Assembly: GCA_014904985.1 (NCBI GenBank)
Contig: MU128993.1
Coordinates: forward strand, 1 to 64,000
Direction of reading: 5' to 3'
Length of the DNA stretch: 64,000 nt
Source: Hydnum rufescens UP504
Taxonomy: Eukaryota > Basidiomycota > Agaricomycetes > Cantharellales > Hydnaceae
Position numbers and translations under genes: made by a program. Position 1 is the stretch's first letter; the number at the start of each line of letters is the position of its first letter. Under the pieces are notes generated by a model. It made no database searches. It was not told the origin of the DNA and saw only the letters and a program-made list of their open reading frames with translations. Below, in pieces: positions 46,344 through 58,090 of the stretch.

Positions 46344-47884
46344 ATGACCCTCAGTCCCTGCGAGTTCCAACGACTCCGGGATGTTATCGATGGTGGACTC
46401 GCAGCTTTGGACCCCAGCACACCCAAGAATGCAATGCACCTTGTTAACTCAAGGTCAGTTGTATGTGGTGTCACTGTCAACAGTTTCATGAATGCTGCAA
46501 TGTAGGCTGGGCGGTGCCCCTGCTCTCGCCACGATGGATGCCAAACTCTATTGTCTAGAAAGAGAGATGGATATCCTTGCTCGAGTCCAGGAGAGTGTGG
46601 CGAAGGAGCGTGACGAGCTCTATTGTGCACGCCAACGGGCACATAATGCTCAGTTGGCGATAAACCGCTTGCCGCGAGAGATCCTTTGTGCGATATTCAT
46701 GGAGATCGGAGCTTCTGTAGGCCATATATGCAATTTGTGGCGCGAAATTACCTTGAACATGCCACAGTTATGGAGGGACATCCACTTAACAATTACACCA
46801 GATGGTCCTGCGTCATCCGAAATGGTCTCTACCTGGATCCAGTGGTCTCGTTCGGTCCTCTTGGACTTTACGGTGGTTCTGCTCGGAGTACCACGTTCGG
46901 GACTCAATGCAAATATCCTGTTCTTCAAAGAACATTTACCGCTGTGTCGTAGTCTTACTATCACCCACAAACGTTTCAATTTCCGCGCCGATGTTTCTGA
47001 TTGGAGTTTCCTGCTTTCAGTCCCCATGCCACTTCTTTGTTCTCTTGATCTGGATGCTCCTGCAATCCATCCAGGTGATAGTTCCCCAGAGCTCGTGATA
47101 GCCTTAGCTTCATTTCCCAGGCTCCGCTCGCTCTCTGTGTCGGTTGTTGCTCATGCCCCCTCTATCTCATTCGGCGAATTCTTTTCCCCTTATTTAACTG
47201 CCATCACCCTTGCCATCCCTCTCCGGATTTCTGAGCTATCACGCCTGACCGCGGGCTCTCCAGTTCTTCGCTCGCTCACTCTCATGTGCACCAACCATTG
47301 GATCAATGATGATGATAATCTTACCATAACTCTTCCGCCGTCAACCATCGAGCTTACCCTGATTGGCCAGTGGTCCATTTTCTACCTCGCAAAATTCACC
47401 GGACCGAATGTGCACACACTTTCGCTCAGTCCACTCATCCATGGTTCGGAATACGATGATATTGCTGCCGGAGCCTACAGAGACATTCCCGACTCTTCGA
47501 AAGTACGCTCACCGGTCCCCTCCCACTGTCCCGCAGTTATCCATCCTTTATTCGCCACCCGTGCGTGGAGGAACTGGAAATTGAGGTCGAGGCCTTCGGG
47601 AATATGAGTCTGTGGGTATCGATGTGCGGAAATATTCAGTCAATAACCGTGTACAGTGAGCGCGGTGCTAGTGTTTATCCCTATGTGTGGAGGACCGCCC
47701 AGGAAAGAGCACATTCCCTTTTACTTACAGGCCATTCTTCGATGAAGATTTTTTTCGTTCGTCACATCGAAATGGATTCCTGGTCATTGGCCACCCTCGA
47801 TATGTGTCGGCGGTTCCCAGACAGGTTCTTTCCCACTCTTGGCCCGGTACTACCACCAGTGATGGACAGATCAAGGGGAAATAG
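46344..47884 (+). CDS. F-box protein
   Basis: Exon 1 (46344-46453) and exon 2 (from 46506) join in phase. A coiled coil (LEREMDILARVQESVAKERDEL) leads into an F-box core (LAINRLPREILCAIFMEI, CNLWREI, MPQLWRDI). Leucine-rich segments follow (FPRLRSLSVSV, SPVLRSLTLMC, TIELTLIG). Near 47498 the frame changes; adding one T in CTCTTCG would restore a path through LTGPLPLSRSYPSFIRHP and VEELEIEVEAFG. The end is uncertain: two frames stay open to 47884 and 47894. Likely an SCF adaptor; the substrate is unknown. Confidence 0.75.
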
Positions 47885-47894
47885 GCCCACCTGA

Positions 47895-49021
47895 AAACCT
47901 TGTTCGGGATTTTTCATAGCCAATGGGACATCGGCTTGTTCGACGACAACTCGCCACTCATGTTTTGTTTCTTTCCTTTTTCCCTTATGACATGATTTTG
48001 CCTAAGGTGTTTTTTTTGATCGCATATCTCATGTATTTTATTATTATCAAGGCGATCGTCGCAGGAGCCTCGGTATTGGTAGTAGTGTTTGTTCTAGTGA
48101 AGCCAAATAAAGCAGTTCGGGATCACTCTTTTGGTCGGAATACCTGTGGTCTGGTCAGACCAAAGTATACCCAGGATTCGCGAAGGAAAATCCTTTGGTG
48201 ATCCTGATGTTGACTTGACAAGTAGGTGAGGGTGGTGGCACATCTGGCCAATATAATACATGCATTGGGCCCGAGAGAAAGGTCTACTGTATCCAAGTTA
48301 CCTCGAAGAGGCCAGTGCCAGCACAATTATGCCTGGGAGTGCTGGGAGATGTACTCCTCGGGTTCGGCAGCCGCAGGGTATCATCATTTTCTCCAGCCAG
48401 AAGGTGTGAACAGCAGTCCTTGGCTGAAACGGTAGAGCTGGGAAGCGCCCAGCCGCACAACTCCGGGCCGCGGTGTGGAAAATAGGACAGAACCAACACT
48501 CCGGCGCTGAAGTCCCCCATCAGGTCTACCGATTCTCGGACGAAATTTTGGCGAAACGTAGGTCCAATTCGCGGATTTTTCCAAAAGGCGCTAGGTTCTT
48601 TCGCAGATTGCGGATGGGGCTGAGGTCAATCAGAACGGCGGATGCCGTCCAGCTCAAATAATAAATTACATACTGTAATGGCTCACCCCGGCGCGGATGT
48701 AGCGAATATTGGAAATGAGATCCGCATTCGACCCAGTCGACCAACCGAAATCCCATCAAGATGTGTTCCCCTCCGGCGCTCCTCGTGGATTGGAAGCGGT
48801 TGTTTGGCTTAGAGCTGTGTTAGATGCCCTTTTGGATACTGGAGCGGCTTAACAGTTCCTCCCGGAATCCATTTGCTAAAACGAGGCAGATCTAATGCTG
48901 TGCGTGCCATAGAGTAACAGGGATTTCAACACGTCAGGCATATTTGCTTTACCGAAAAGCTGACAATGGCAGTGGCACGCGGCCTTCTTTCTTCCCCCAT
49001 TTCCCTCGTTATCTCTCCACC
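47895..49021. other. Intergenic before DUF2306 copy 1
   Basis: No supported gene. From about 48770 the sequence matches the upstream region of DUF2306 copy 2 (from about 53490), including AAAACGAGGC and AAGCTGACAATG blocks, so the tandem duplication includes promoter DNA. Confidence 0.5.
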
Positions 49022-50624
49022 ATGTCATCTGTGTACTCTCCCACTTCCCAGACCCAACACGAAACGACCTTCGTGCGATCGGCTGGGATGGTTCCACCAC
49101 CACACGCCAGCGACGATTTCGAAAAAGGAGAGTCCCTGTTGGCGGCAGTGGATATCCAGCGCCTTCCACCGTACCTCGTCCTTAGCAATATACTGGGTTT
49201 CAGGGAGAGGTTCAGCTTGCTATTTTGTGCGTGGTCTTTTCGCAATATTTTTTAGTGGGAGATAAGGCCTGGGCTAACTATTCCGGGGCTCTTAAGTCAT
49301 CGTCTTTGGTGGTGCCCTCGTAGGATTTGTACTGGGTACTTGGGCCATGCGTGCATCAAAGCATTCGGATTGACCCACATACGTGTTTTCCCTAGCAAGG
49401 ACCCCATCCTTTAATCCAAATAACTTTGGTCATCAGCTACTCCTAGGTCATTTTCCTCCTCGTTTATGATGGGCCCGAAGTTTACGTATTTCCCATTCCA
49501 GGCGAAGATTTTTGGGCCAGGAGGGATCCATGGAAGGGCTTACTCACGGCGCACGTTGTACTCAGCTTTTGTACGTCCCTCATCTACACCCATGGGTATA
49601 TCGTCAGCGACCCAATTGCGCGGTTATTCCACAGTTGGAGGCATTCTCGTTATTTGGCAATTTGTCCCAGCTGTCCGACGGGTGAGCCCCGCCCTCTTAT
49701 TCGTCAAGCGAGGACTCTGACGCGGCTCTACGCATTCCACAGCATTGGATTGGATTCCATCGTATCAATGGGTACCTGTCCCTATTAATCTCTTTCCGGC
49801 CAGTTTGTTTGGTATGATCGTTGCACGACATGCTTTTGGAGGGGAAATTAGTGACCAGGCCGGATTCTACTGTCTTGGGATCTTGCAAAGTTTTTATGGT
49901 GTTCAAGGGATCCGCACCATCCGCAATACCCGGCAGCATCGTCGCTGGATGTTACGTGCGTCCGGTTTTCAAAAGATCTCAATAATGAACTGTGCGAGTA
50001 TTCATCTCATGCACTCGATCCCCCTATAGGATTTGCTGCCCTGCTCGGTGTTATCATTACACTGCGGCTTATTATATTATGCGCCAACGAGATTGTCACA
50101 GACATTGGCTCGTATTATGCTGTAAGCTTGTGCTAACTGTATCCCGTCTTCTTCCTCTCACACATTCTCATCCAGCTATGGAAATGTGACGAATTATTGT
50201 TCGTCACGCATGGCAACCTCACCGCCTATCCCCTGTGCTCAGCAGCGCAGAAAGCAGAAGACAATCTCGCGCATGTGCAAGTTGCCGTCCATGCGTCTAC
50301 CCGTGAGGCAGACGTCAATCTGGCCTCTGCACGACGTGTAAATTCTGGAATGGCAATCTGGGTCGCGCTCGTGATTCACATGGTAGCTTCAGAAGTATAC
50401 GTGAGTACTGGCGGCCCTTTTGCTTATAGACTCTCTTTGGGAGTGTCATAATGCGACTCTGCAATATCTCGCCTCCTTTGCACACATGTGGCTGAATGAC
50501 TTGATTAATTTCCTATGTGATGTAGATCCGTGCCACAGAGGGGGCTAATCGACATCGTCTTGGGTTCATCCTCGGACGACCTGGGATACTTCCGGAGGAA
50601 CACCCTGAACCCAGCGATCATTAA
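49022..50624 (+). CDS. DUF2306 multi-pass membrane protein, copy 1
   Basis: A predicted polytopic membrane protein of unknown function in the DUF2306 family. Exons I could place: 49022-49226, from 49297, 49447-49570, 49608-49681, 49743-49955, 50030-50121, 50176-50400 and 50526-50624 (TAA). The N-terminus is cytosolic (MSSVYSPTSQ, DDFEKGE), followed by hydrophobic GGALVGFVLGTWAM, ILVIWQFVPAV, LFGMIVARHAFGG, and FYCLGILQSFYGVQGI. A conserved HRRWML motif precedes further hydrophobic helices. The end of exon 2 could not be settled (a TGA follows AMRASKHSD in both copies). One base is missing near 49790 before SLFGMIVARHAF, breaking the frame. Its tandem paralogue is at 54007-55638. Confidence 0.75.
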
Positions 50625-50842
50625 TCAAATGCAATCATCGATGGGACTTTCGGACCTTTCATGGCTTAACGTTCTCCTTTCTGATGCCGCTTATTTTTTC
50701 ATGTTCTTCCCTTCGTGTATCTCTCTTTGGCATGGGTTTCGCAGAGCAATTTCCGGGGTGTTTCACGTTTTGGGTCTGCCGATGTCGCATTACCAGTCTG
50801 CTTTCTTCATTGTATCTCGCCCTCCTCAATTCTTCTTAATTA

Positions 50843-51157
50843 GGCCTGCTCAATTCTGGTGAAGGGACTTTTTTTTCCACTTTTTCTGGTTTGGCACTCT
50901 AAAAAGGAATTACCAAGTGAAACTAGGTGTACAGAAATGGCAACAGTATTTGTCCAACAAAAACATGAATAAAGTTGGTCAATCCTCGTGAAAGCTCGGG
51001 GAAATTTAAAGGGAAGGTTAAAAAAAGCTCCCAATGAACTGCATGTTTCCGGTGTCATGTTGTGCTCATTTCTGTTCACCTGGTAATTACCTTTAGAGTG
51101 CCAAGCCAGAAAAAGGTGTGGCATTCGCAAATTCCTTTCACCAGAACTGAGCAGACC
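50843..51157. mobile_element. Stowaway-like MITE with about 90-bp inverted repeats
   Basis: The ends GGCCTGCTCAATTCTGGTGAA (left, read in part) and its inverted partner at 51137-51157 are flanked by TA on both sides (50841-50842 and 51158-51159), the target duplication typical of Tc1/mariner-type elements. The arms also share TTTTTCTGG, TTGGCACTCTAAA, GGAATTACCA and ACAGAAATG. The 315-bp element has no ORF. It lies just beyond the end of the DUF2306 duplication unit. Confidence 0.8.
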
Positions 51158-51380
51158 TACCGTACGTCTTCATATCATGTTACAGTCGAGTCCTTCCCGG
51201 CGGCCTCGCGCTATGTAATAAACTCCGAGACCGAAATTGAATGTTTATATAATTAACGGTGATAACGGACAACCCGAAGAACAGCAGCACATTGTTTATG
51301 TTTATACCGGATTGTTTACCTTGGACATTACATTAATATATTGTATTGTGTTTCTATACATAGTGCCATACTACCACACC

Positions 51381-52285
51381 GAGGCTCAGGCTCCCAGTCA
51401 TCTGTCATGTGTGGCTCATTTCTCGGAGAAACAGCCGAGAAACGAGAAATGAGGCAAATCTCGCAGACGACTGGCAAACTATGTGTTGTGGTTTATTTGT
51501 GCTGGGAATTTATCACCCTGAGGAGACTTGGAGGAATTGATCCCCTATCCTCATGTTGCTTGACTGATTGATTGATGTCTGAGTGACATGGACATCATCA
51601 ATGTTACCCACTAAATCATTCCCATTCCCACTAGGGCAAAGGAGAACCCAAGGTCATAGGCTACTTCATTTCCCCCTGACAGTGACAGTGTAACATAGAG
51701 AAAAAATAGGCATTGGGTTCTAATTACATAGATATGTGAAGCTCAAGAGAAATGATCATGGGGGATCACTTCCTCCAGGTCTCCTCAAGGTGATAAATTT
51801 CCGGCACAAATAAACAACACATCATTTGCCAGCCGTCTGTCAGGTTCCAAGTTGTAGCCGAGGCACAAGGACTACGCACACAGGCTAGTGAAGGAAGGAG
51901 TGGAAACCTCCGAAACCTTGCTTCCGCTTCGTTTCATCACGTCTCGACGGCCTCACTGTCTCGGCCAGCAGAGCCTGAGGGAGACTCTGTTTTCTTTTCC
52001 CTCCCTCCCACCCTGTTTATGATGGTGTGGTCTTTGTTTGGTGTCTAGTCGTGAGTCCCACCCATCCCGTGCCCGCCCTCCGCACAGTCGGGCCGGGTGC
52101 CGGGTTCTCACGCACCAAATTGCCTGCGATCACACACCTACACCAGCAGAGACCTGCCATGGATGCAGGCTGACTATTTCGCGGGTCACATGGATGACTT
52201 CACTAGCTTGCCTCATTGCTCGTTTCTCGGCTGTTTCTCCGAGAAATGTGGCACACGTGACAGACGACTAGGAGTCTGATCGAGG
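51381..52285. mobile_element. Foldback element with an insertion in one arm
   Basis: The left arm (about 51381-51556) is inverted and repeated at about 51755-52285. Shared blocks, read on the left arm: TTTCTCGGAGAAACAGCCGA, AATGAGGCAA, CTGGCAAA, TTATTTGTGC, AATTTATCACC and TGAGGAGAC. The right arm is interrupted between about 51855 and 52210 by some 350 bp absent from the left arm. Outer borders and target duplication are not clear. No ORF resembling a transposase is present. Confidence 0.75.
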
Positions 52286-54006
52286 CTTCCCAAATTGTGA
52301 ATTTCGCGTGGCTGTGAGGGTGCACCCGTGGGAATACCGCGGAAATTGTACGCTGCGCTAGATTGACTTATGTCAGTCGTGGTGTCCACCCTGATTGGCT
52401 CCACTGTATGATTGCATTTCTTCCCTCTTTGCCTAAGTTTTTCCTCTTATTTTATAATATGGTTCTTTTTGATTCCCAGTTACTTTGCCTTGTCCTCATT
52501 ACCTTGGACTACAAGATCCTACCGATGGTTTTGAAAATTTTCACGTGCGTCCGGCTTTCTCTGACTCACCAATGGATCGTTATGCCAATGTCTTCTCTTT
52601 TGCTCATCTATGGCCCCTTCCTCAGGAGAGATTGGATGGGCGAGATTGGGGCGGCCGGTCAGGGAATCCAGGATCTGAACTCTTCCTTTCCGATCTTTCC
52701 CCCGATGCCACATGCACTATTTCCCACATTGCTGACGTCTGGTTTTTCCGTACTCGTATCCTTGTGAAAGACTGAGTAGTTTCATTAATTTCTGGAGACG
52801 GATGCGTTATTTACGAAGCGATTGGATTGTGATCCAAAATCCACCTCCAGCCACCACTGGTTATGATTAGTATATTACTATATGTGCCACAATTCCTCTA
52901 CTTGCATGCACCTCGATACCCTCGCTGAGGATTCAGTAGAATGTTATGATTATATTATGTGTTATGATCCTGCTACTGGTGTACACTCTGAGTGCCCTGG
53001 CTGTGAGAAGTCCCACGAGCCTCAAGGTCACGCCTGAAGGTGTCCGTATTCAATTGAGTATTTTCCTCTCATTTTCCAAAGTCAGTCAGCCCACCTAGGT
53101 GTGATGGTGTCACCACTCATGCGATCGAGAAATGCAGGTCAAGTGAAAATAATCTTGGTCAATAGCAGACTCGACTCTTGAGGACACTGCCTTAACGACA
53201 TACAAGAGGAGCAATGATAGTCAGTTGGGCACATGAAATAGGGCATGAATATAGATCGCTTCTCACACTCTGAATCACGCAAGCAACGTTAGTGGCGCCC
53301 CGGGCCCCTTCTACTTCTTCCGTCACGTCATCTTTTCGGGATTGGGCATAATGCGGCTGCAACGTTTTACAATTCAACGGAAATAATACCCACTGTGCCA
53401 GGCCCAAGACTCCACCAAGAGGGTCTGGTTACGAGAATAAGTTCAAGAAATGAACCTACACAAGGGATCCTGTCATAATTTGTTCTCTTTCCGGTCGTCC
53501 CCGTGGATTAGAAGTGTTTAATGGCAGAGTACTCGGTTATACTAGAACAATTGGTACTCACTCTTTGGAAAAAGACTTGAGGGGCACAGGAGCCTTGGAG
53601 GTGTTCTATACTAAAGGTACACAACAAAACCGCATGCCTAAACAGGGAGACGGACATAGAATGGGATAAAGGGGTATATCTATCACCGAAATAGGGGCAA
53701 CCGCCGAGGTTTCGGTCTCCGGCTGTAACGCCGAGCTTACCGCATCCGGCTGTCCTCCAACAGTGTTTGGAGAAGGGCTGTGTTAGGTACAGTTCGGAAC
53801 ATTGGAGCATGAATTGGAAGGTCCGTTCAATTCCTTCAAGAATCCATCCTTACTAAAACGAGGCGGATCCACACAATATTAATAGAGTTCTTATGCATGG
53901 TCACATGATCTCATTTGAGACCTATTCGCTTTGCCGGAAAGCTGACAATGCCAGTCATATACAGCCTCCCACTGGGCCTTCCAATTTCCCTCGTTATCTT
54001 TCGCCC
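52286..54006. other. Intergenic, with a possible ORF remnant
   Basis: One stretch at 52485-52775 reads like a protein C-terminus (FENFHVRPAFSDSPMDRYAN, ending RILVKD) but has no start, splice support or recognised domain. From about 53490 the sequence is the upstream part of DUF2306 copy 2. Otherwise nothing. Confidence 0.4.
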
Positions 54007-55638
54007 ATGTCATCCGTGCGCTCTCCCACTTCCAAATCTCCTTACGACACGATCCCTGTTCGATCGTCTGGGATTGTTCCAACACCAAGTTCCGATGGGG
54101 ATTTCGAAAAAGGACGGTCCCGATTGGCGGCGATGGACATCCGGGGCCTTCAACCCTACCTTGTCCTCAGTAATATAATGGGCTTCAGGGAGAGGTTCAG
54201 CTTGACATTTTGTGCGTGATCTTTTCGCAGTATTTCTTTAGTGAAAGACAAGGCCTGGGCTAACTATTTTTTGGTCCTTAAAGTCATCATCTTTGCTGGC
54301 GCCCTCGTAGGATTCGTACTGGGTACTTTTGCCATGCGTGCATCGAAGTATTCGAGTTGACCCAGATATGCGTTTCCTTAGCAAGAAACCAATTGCTTAA
54401 TCCGAAACAACTTTCGTCCACCAGCTAACCTTAGGTCATTTTCCTCCTCATTTCTGATGATCCAAAAATGTAGAGGTTTATGCGTTTCCCATTGCAGGCG
54501 AAGCCTTTTGGGCCACCAGGGAACCATGGAAGGGGTTGCTTGCCGCACACATTATACTCTGCTTCTGTACGTCCTCCACTGACGCCGATGCGTATATACT
54601 ATATCCTCAGTGACCCAATTACGGTATTATCCCTTAGGTGGAGCTTTCTAGTCATTTGGCAATTCGTCCCAGCTATCCGACGGGTGAGTCCTGCGCCCTC
54701 TTATCCATCAGGTGAGAGCTCTGACGCGCTCCTGTGCGGTCCACAGCGCTATATTTTGTTCCACCGTATCAATGGGTACCTGTCCCTGTTAATCACCCTT
54801 CCTGCGCTTCTGTTTGGTATGATCGTCGCACGAAAAGCTTTTGGGGGGGATATGAGTGACCAGGCGGGATTCTACTGTCTTGGGATCTTGCAAAGTTTTT
54901 ATGGTGTTCAAGGGATTCTCAATGTCCGCGACACTCGACGGCATCGTCGCTGGATGTTACGTACGTCCCCTCTTTCAACAATGTCAATAATGAGATTTCT
55001 CTCTCATCCTTTCGATCCCCCTCTTTACAGGATTTGTTGGCCTGCTTGGCGTTGCCATTACAATGCGGTTTATTATATTATCCGCCAACGAGATTGTCAC
55101 AGACATTGGCTCGTATTACGCTGTGAGCTTGTGGCAACGTGGATTGTATCCTACTTTCTTTTTCTCATACGTTCTCATCCAGCTATGGAGATGCGACGAA
55201 TTATTGTTCGTTTCGAATGGTAACCTCACCGCCTATCCCTCGTGCTTAGCAGCGCAGAAAGCCGGAGAAAGTCTCGCGCATGTGCAAGTGGCCATCCATG
55301 CTTCCACCCGTGAGGGGCGCATCAATAAGGCCTCTATGCGACGTCTAATTTCTGGAATGGTAATCTGGGTTGCCTTCCTCATTCACATCGTTGGTACAGA
55401 AGTATATGTGAGTACTGGTTCTCATAGGGTTGCTAGACTCTCTTTGGGGATTGTCATAATGCGATTCTGCAATATTTCGCCTCTGCAAATATGTGCCTGA
55501 ATGGCTTGCTTACTCTCTTTACTTCTCTATGCGATGTAGATCCGTGCCACTGAGGGGGCTAATCAACATCGTCTTGGATTCATCCTCGGACGACCTGGGA
55601 TGCTTCCGGACGAACATCCTGAATCCACCGATCATTAA
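54007..55638 (+). CDS. DUF2306 multi-pass membrane protein, copy 2
   Basis: Tandem paralogue of 49022-50624 with the same exon plan: 54007-54211, from 54284, 54435-54566, 54611-54683, 54746-54960, 55031-55122, 55183-55407 and 55540-55638. Family segments are clearer here: LFHRINGYLSLLITLP, LLFGMIVARKAFGGDMSD, QAGFYCLGILQSFYGVQG, RRHRRWMLR, GFVGLLGVAITMRFI and SANEIVTDIGSYYA. Next come a conserved loop (FVSNGNLTAYPSCLAAQ) and a last helix (GMVIWVAFLIHIV). One A is missing from the run CCAAAAATG near 54468, which breaks the exon 3 frame. Function unknown; fungal members are integral membrane proteins. Confidence 0.8.
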
Positions 55639-58090
55639 TCAAGCGCCGGTGGCGATTTCGGACCTTGAATCACGGCTTATTACATTAGCGCTCTCTTTTT
55701 GGATACCACTTTTTCATTTTCCTCCTTCCTGTGTCTCTTTGGGACGGGTTTCGCAGGACAATGTGTGGGGTGTGTCCAGGTTTCTGGGTCTGTCGGAAGT
55801 TGCATTGCGAGTCGCTTTCTCGGTTCTGGCCCTATTCAGAAGCTTTCACAGCATATCTTGATACATAGTGCCGCAGCCGCATCCAGCTATCTCGCCTTAT
55901 CATTATTGCGGGTGAGTTGTGGAATTGATTGCGTAGTACTTGATGGATCACCGCCCTTTTCATGCCCATGCTGATTCGGCTAGAGCGGATATCAGTCCTG
56001 GCGTCATCTTGTATAGACGTACGGAAGTGAGACTGCGGAAATATATTTATTATTACTGTGAGATTAATTCATTATGGGAGCCCCTCAAAGTGCGCGCTAG
56101 TGACATTTATTGATTTCCAACCAAAGCTTCCTTGATGCTTGATGCGAGTCGTAAACTGGCCGATTGTCCGGACGAACAGCCACAGATCCTGTTGGATACT
56201 CATATCCGCCTTATTCAGTTGTGCCTACAATATGCATGCTTACGTACCTCATGCTCCAAGGCTTTCGCAGTTCCGGTAATAAGGAGCTCCCATGGCCATG
56301 GTTCGTTCAGCTCAGGCTAAAGTGTGCCTGGCCACATGCTGTTGTTGCAGCCTGGGCAGCGCATCCGAATCCAAACTTGATGTGGGGCCACAGGAAGATG
56401 AAATCATCCGAGCCACATATTATTATAATGCATCTTTTTTCTCAGCGGGTTCCTGTGTGGTCTTCCGATTCACGAATTAATTTCTCCTATTTGGAAAGAT
56501 GTGCATTGATCGAGAAATGACGATCAGGAATGGATCCCCAGAAAACAATGTATTACAACGGCGGGCCACGGGGGAAAATATCGGTGCAAAGGACCCGCGA
56601 CCCGCGGTCCCGACGCTCCAAATCATGAAAGATCTCAACATATCCCGCGTGTACTCGTCAGCCCTCAAAGCTGTGGCCGTATGCTCCCATGCCCTTTTGG
56701 ACAAGAAAATGGCGAAAGGCGAAGGTTGCGAAGACGAAAGCAACGGTCGACTTTCTTAACACACTGGGGATTTCGTGTCCAAGATCGAATGGTCGTCAGT
56801 ATTTGTACGATGCAATCCGGGCTCTACTTCATTGAACAATGCGTCCCACTCCGCCGGGGGGAAAAGTGGTTAATGAAAACGTCCGAGTGAGAAAGCGTTC
56901 ATATTCGTGGGCTACATTAAACACCCTACTGCGGAGACCGGAGGTGCATAGCCTCACAACTGCTCATGAAACGACGCTCATTTGTCAGGCTCTTCGTCCA
57001 CCTGATCGCGGACATACTCTGACCTATGAACAAGACTAGCGAATGTTCTCTTGAGGACTCTTTCCCAGAGGTTGAAAATGAATGTATGCCTGACATCGGA
57101 GCAAGTCACACCACGAAGTTCATGGAAAACGGAAGGAATTGGCGATGGTGGAGGTGCGGGCCGGGACGCTCGGCGCTTCCATATCCCGGCAAACTCCGGC
57201 AAACATCCCGATGCGATCCGAAGACCCGGCCCCAGGTCCGAGGGAGATTCGGACTCGGGTGACCGGAAGTCAGCCATACAATGGAGGTTTCCCAATCCGC
57301 CACTCAGAAATTTCCTTTTTTAGAGTCCCCAGAGAGCCGTTGCCAAATCCGCTTAAAATCCCTCAAGTTGCTGCTCAAAGGATCACCCAGAAACCATGGA
57401 TTTTCTTTCCCGGCATCTGGATTATCAGCTTTGTGTTAGTGGTGGGTCTGTTGGCATCGAGTTGCAGCAGCGAAGTCGGCCCCGACCGGATGTAAACCAA
57501 ACTGGCCTTATTGGGCCCCAAACACAAGTACATACATTCTCTTCAGCCTCACTTCAGGAACCATTTGAGCTAGTATTCTCGTCGTGGATGGTTGGATTAG
57601 GACTGCCGTCAGTCAACTATTCCTATCTTTGGGGAGTGGGGACGTACCACACCGCGGTCTGCTCGGCTGAGGACTTTGCAAGCTGGACAGATATGCACCC
57701 TAAGAATGGCTAGATGGAGGGGATTGCCTCGCATAGATCGGGCTGGAGTCTTTGGCGGTGGTGTAACCGAGACGAATGTAGTGCAAGTTCCATTTATGTC
57801 CCAAGACCGGTGTGCGCGTGTGGCAACATAGTGTAATGGCACCGGGGGAGGGAGGAGACATTCTGGAATGAGGGTGTCGTAGCAATTTCATAGCGCAAGC
57901 CAATAGTTGGTCTTGCGGCCGAGCGATCCGCAGCAGTGACCACTGCAGCCACCAGAGCACGTACAGTAATTCCTTGAGCAATCCTAAGCACTCTGAGCAA
58001 AAGTGATCCCCAGGGGATCAGGTCTTGTGCCGAGATCAAAAGCCCTCCAGTCAGCCGGTCTGTCGTGTGTCAATCAATCTCTGCCGCATT
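55639..58090. other. Intergenic, no gene I can support
   Basis: About 2.4 kb. To about 55850 it continues the duplicated 3' flank of the DUF2306 gene. Beyond that, ORFs at 56499-56759 (with QIMKDLNISRVYSSALKAVA) and 57139-57495 are open but have no recognised domain, no splice support and rival frames. Confidence 0.45.

Noticed and set aside
57026..57520. Overlapping ORFs in all plus frames near 57.1-57.5 kb
   Set aside because: Rival frames, no splice support, no recognisable domain; GC-rich chance ORFs are likely.
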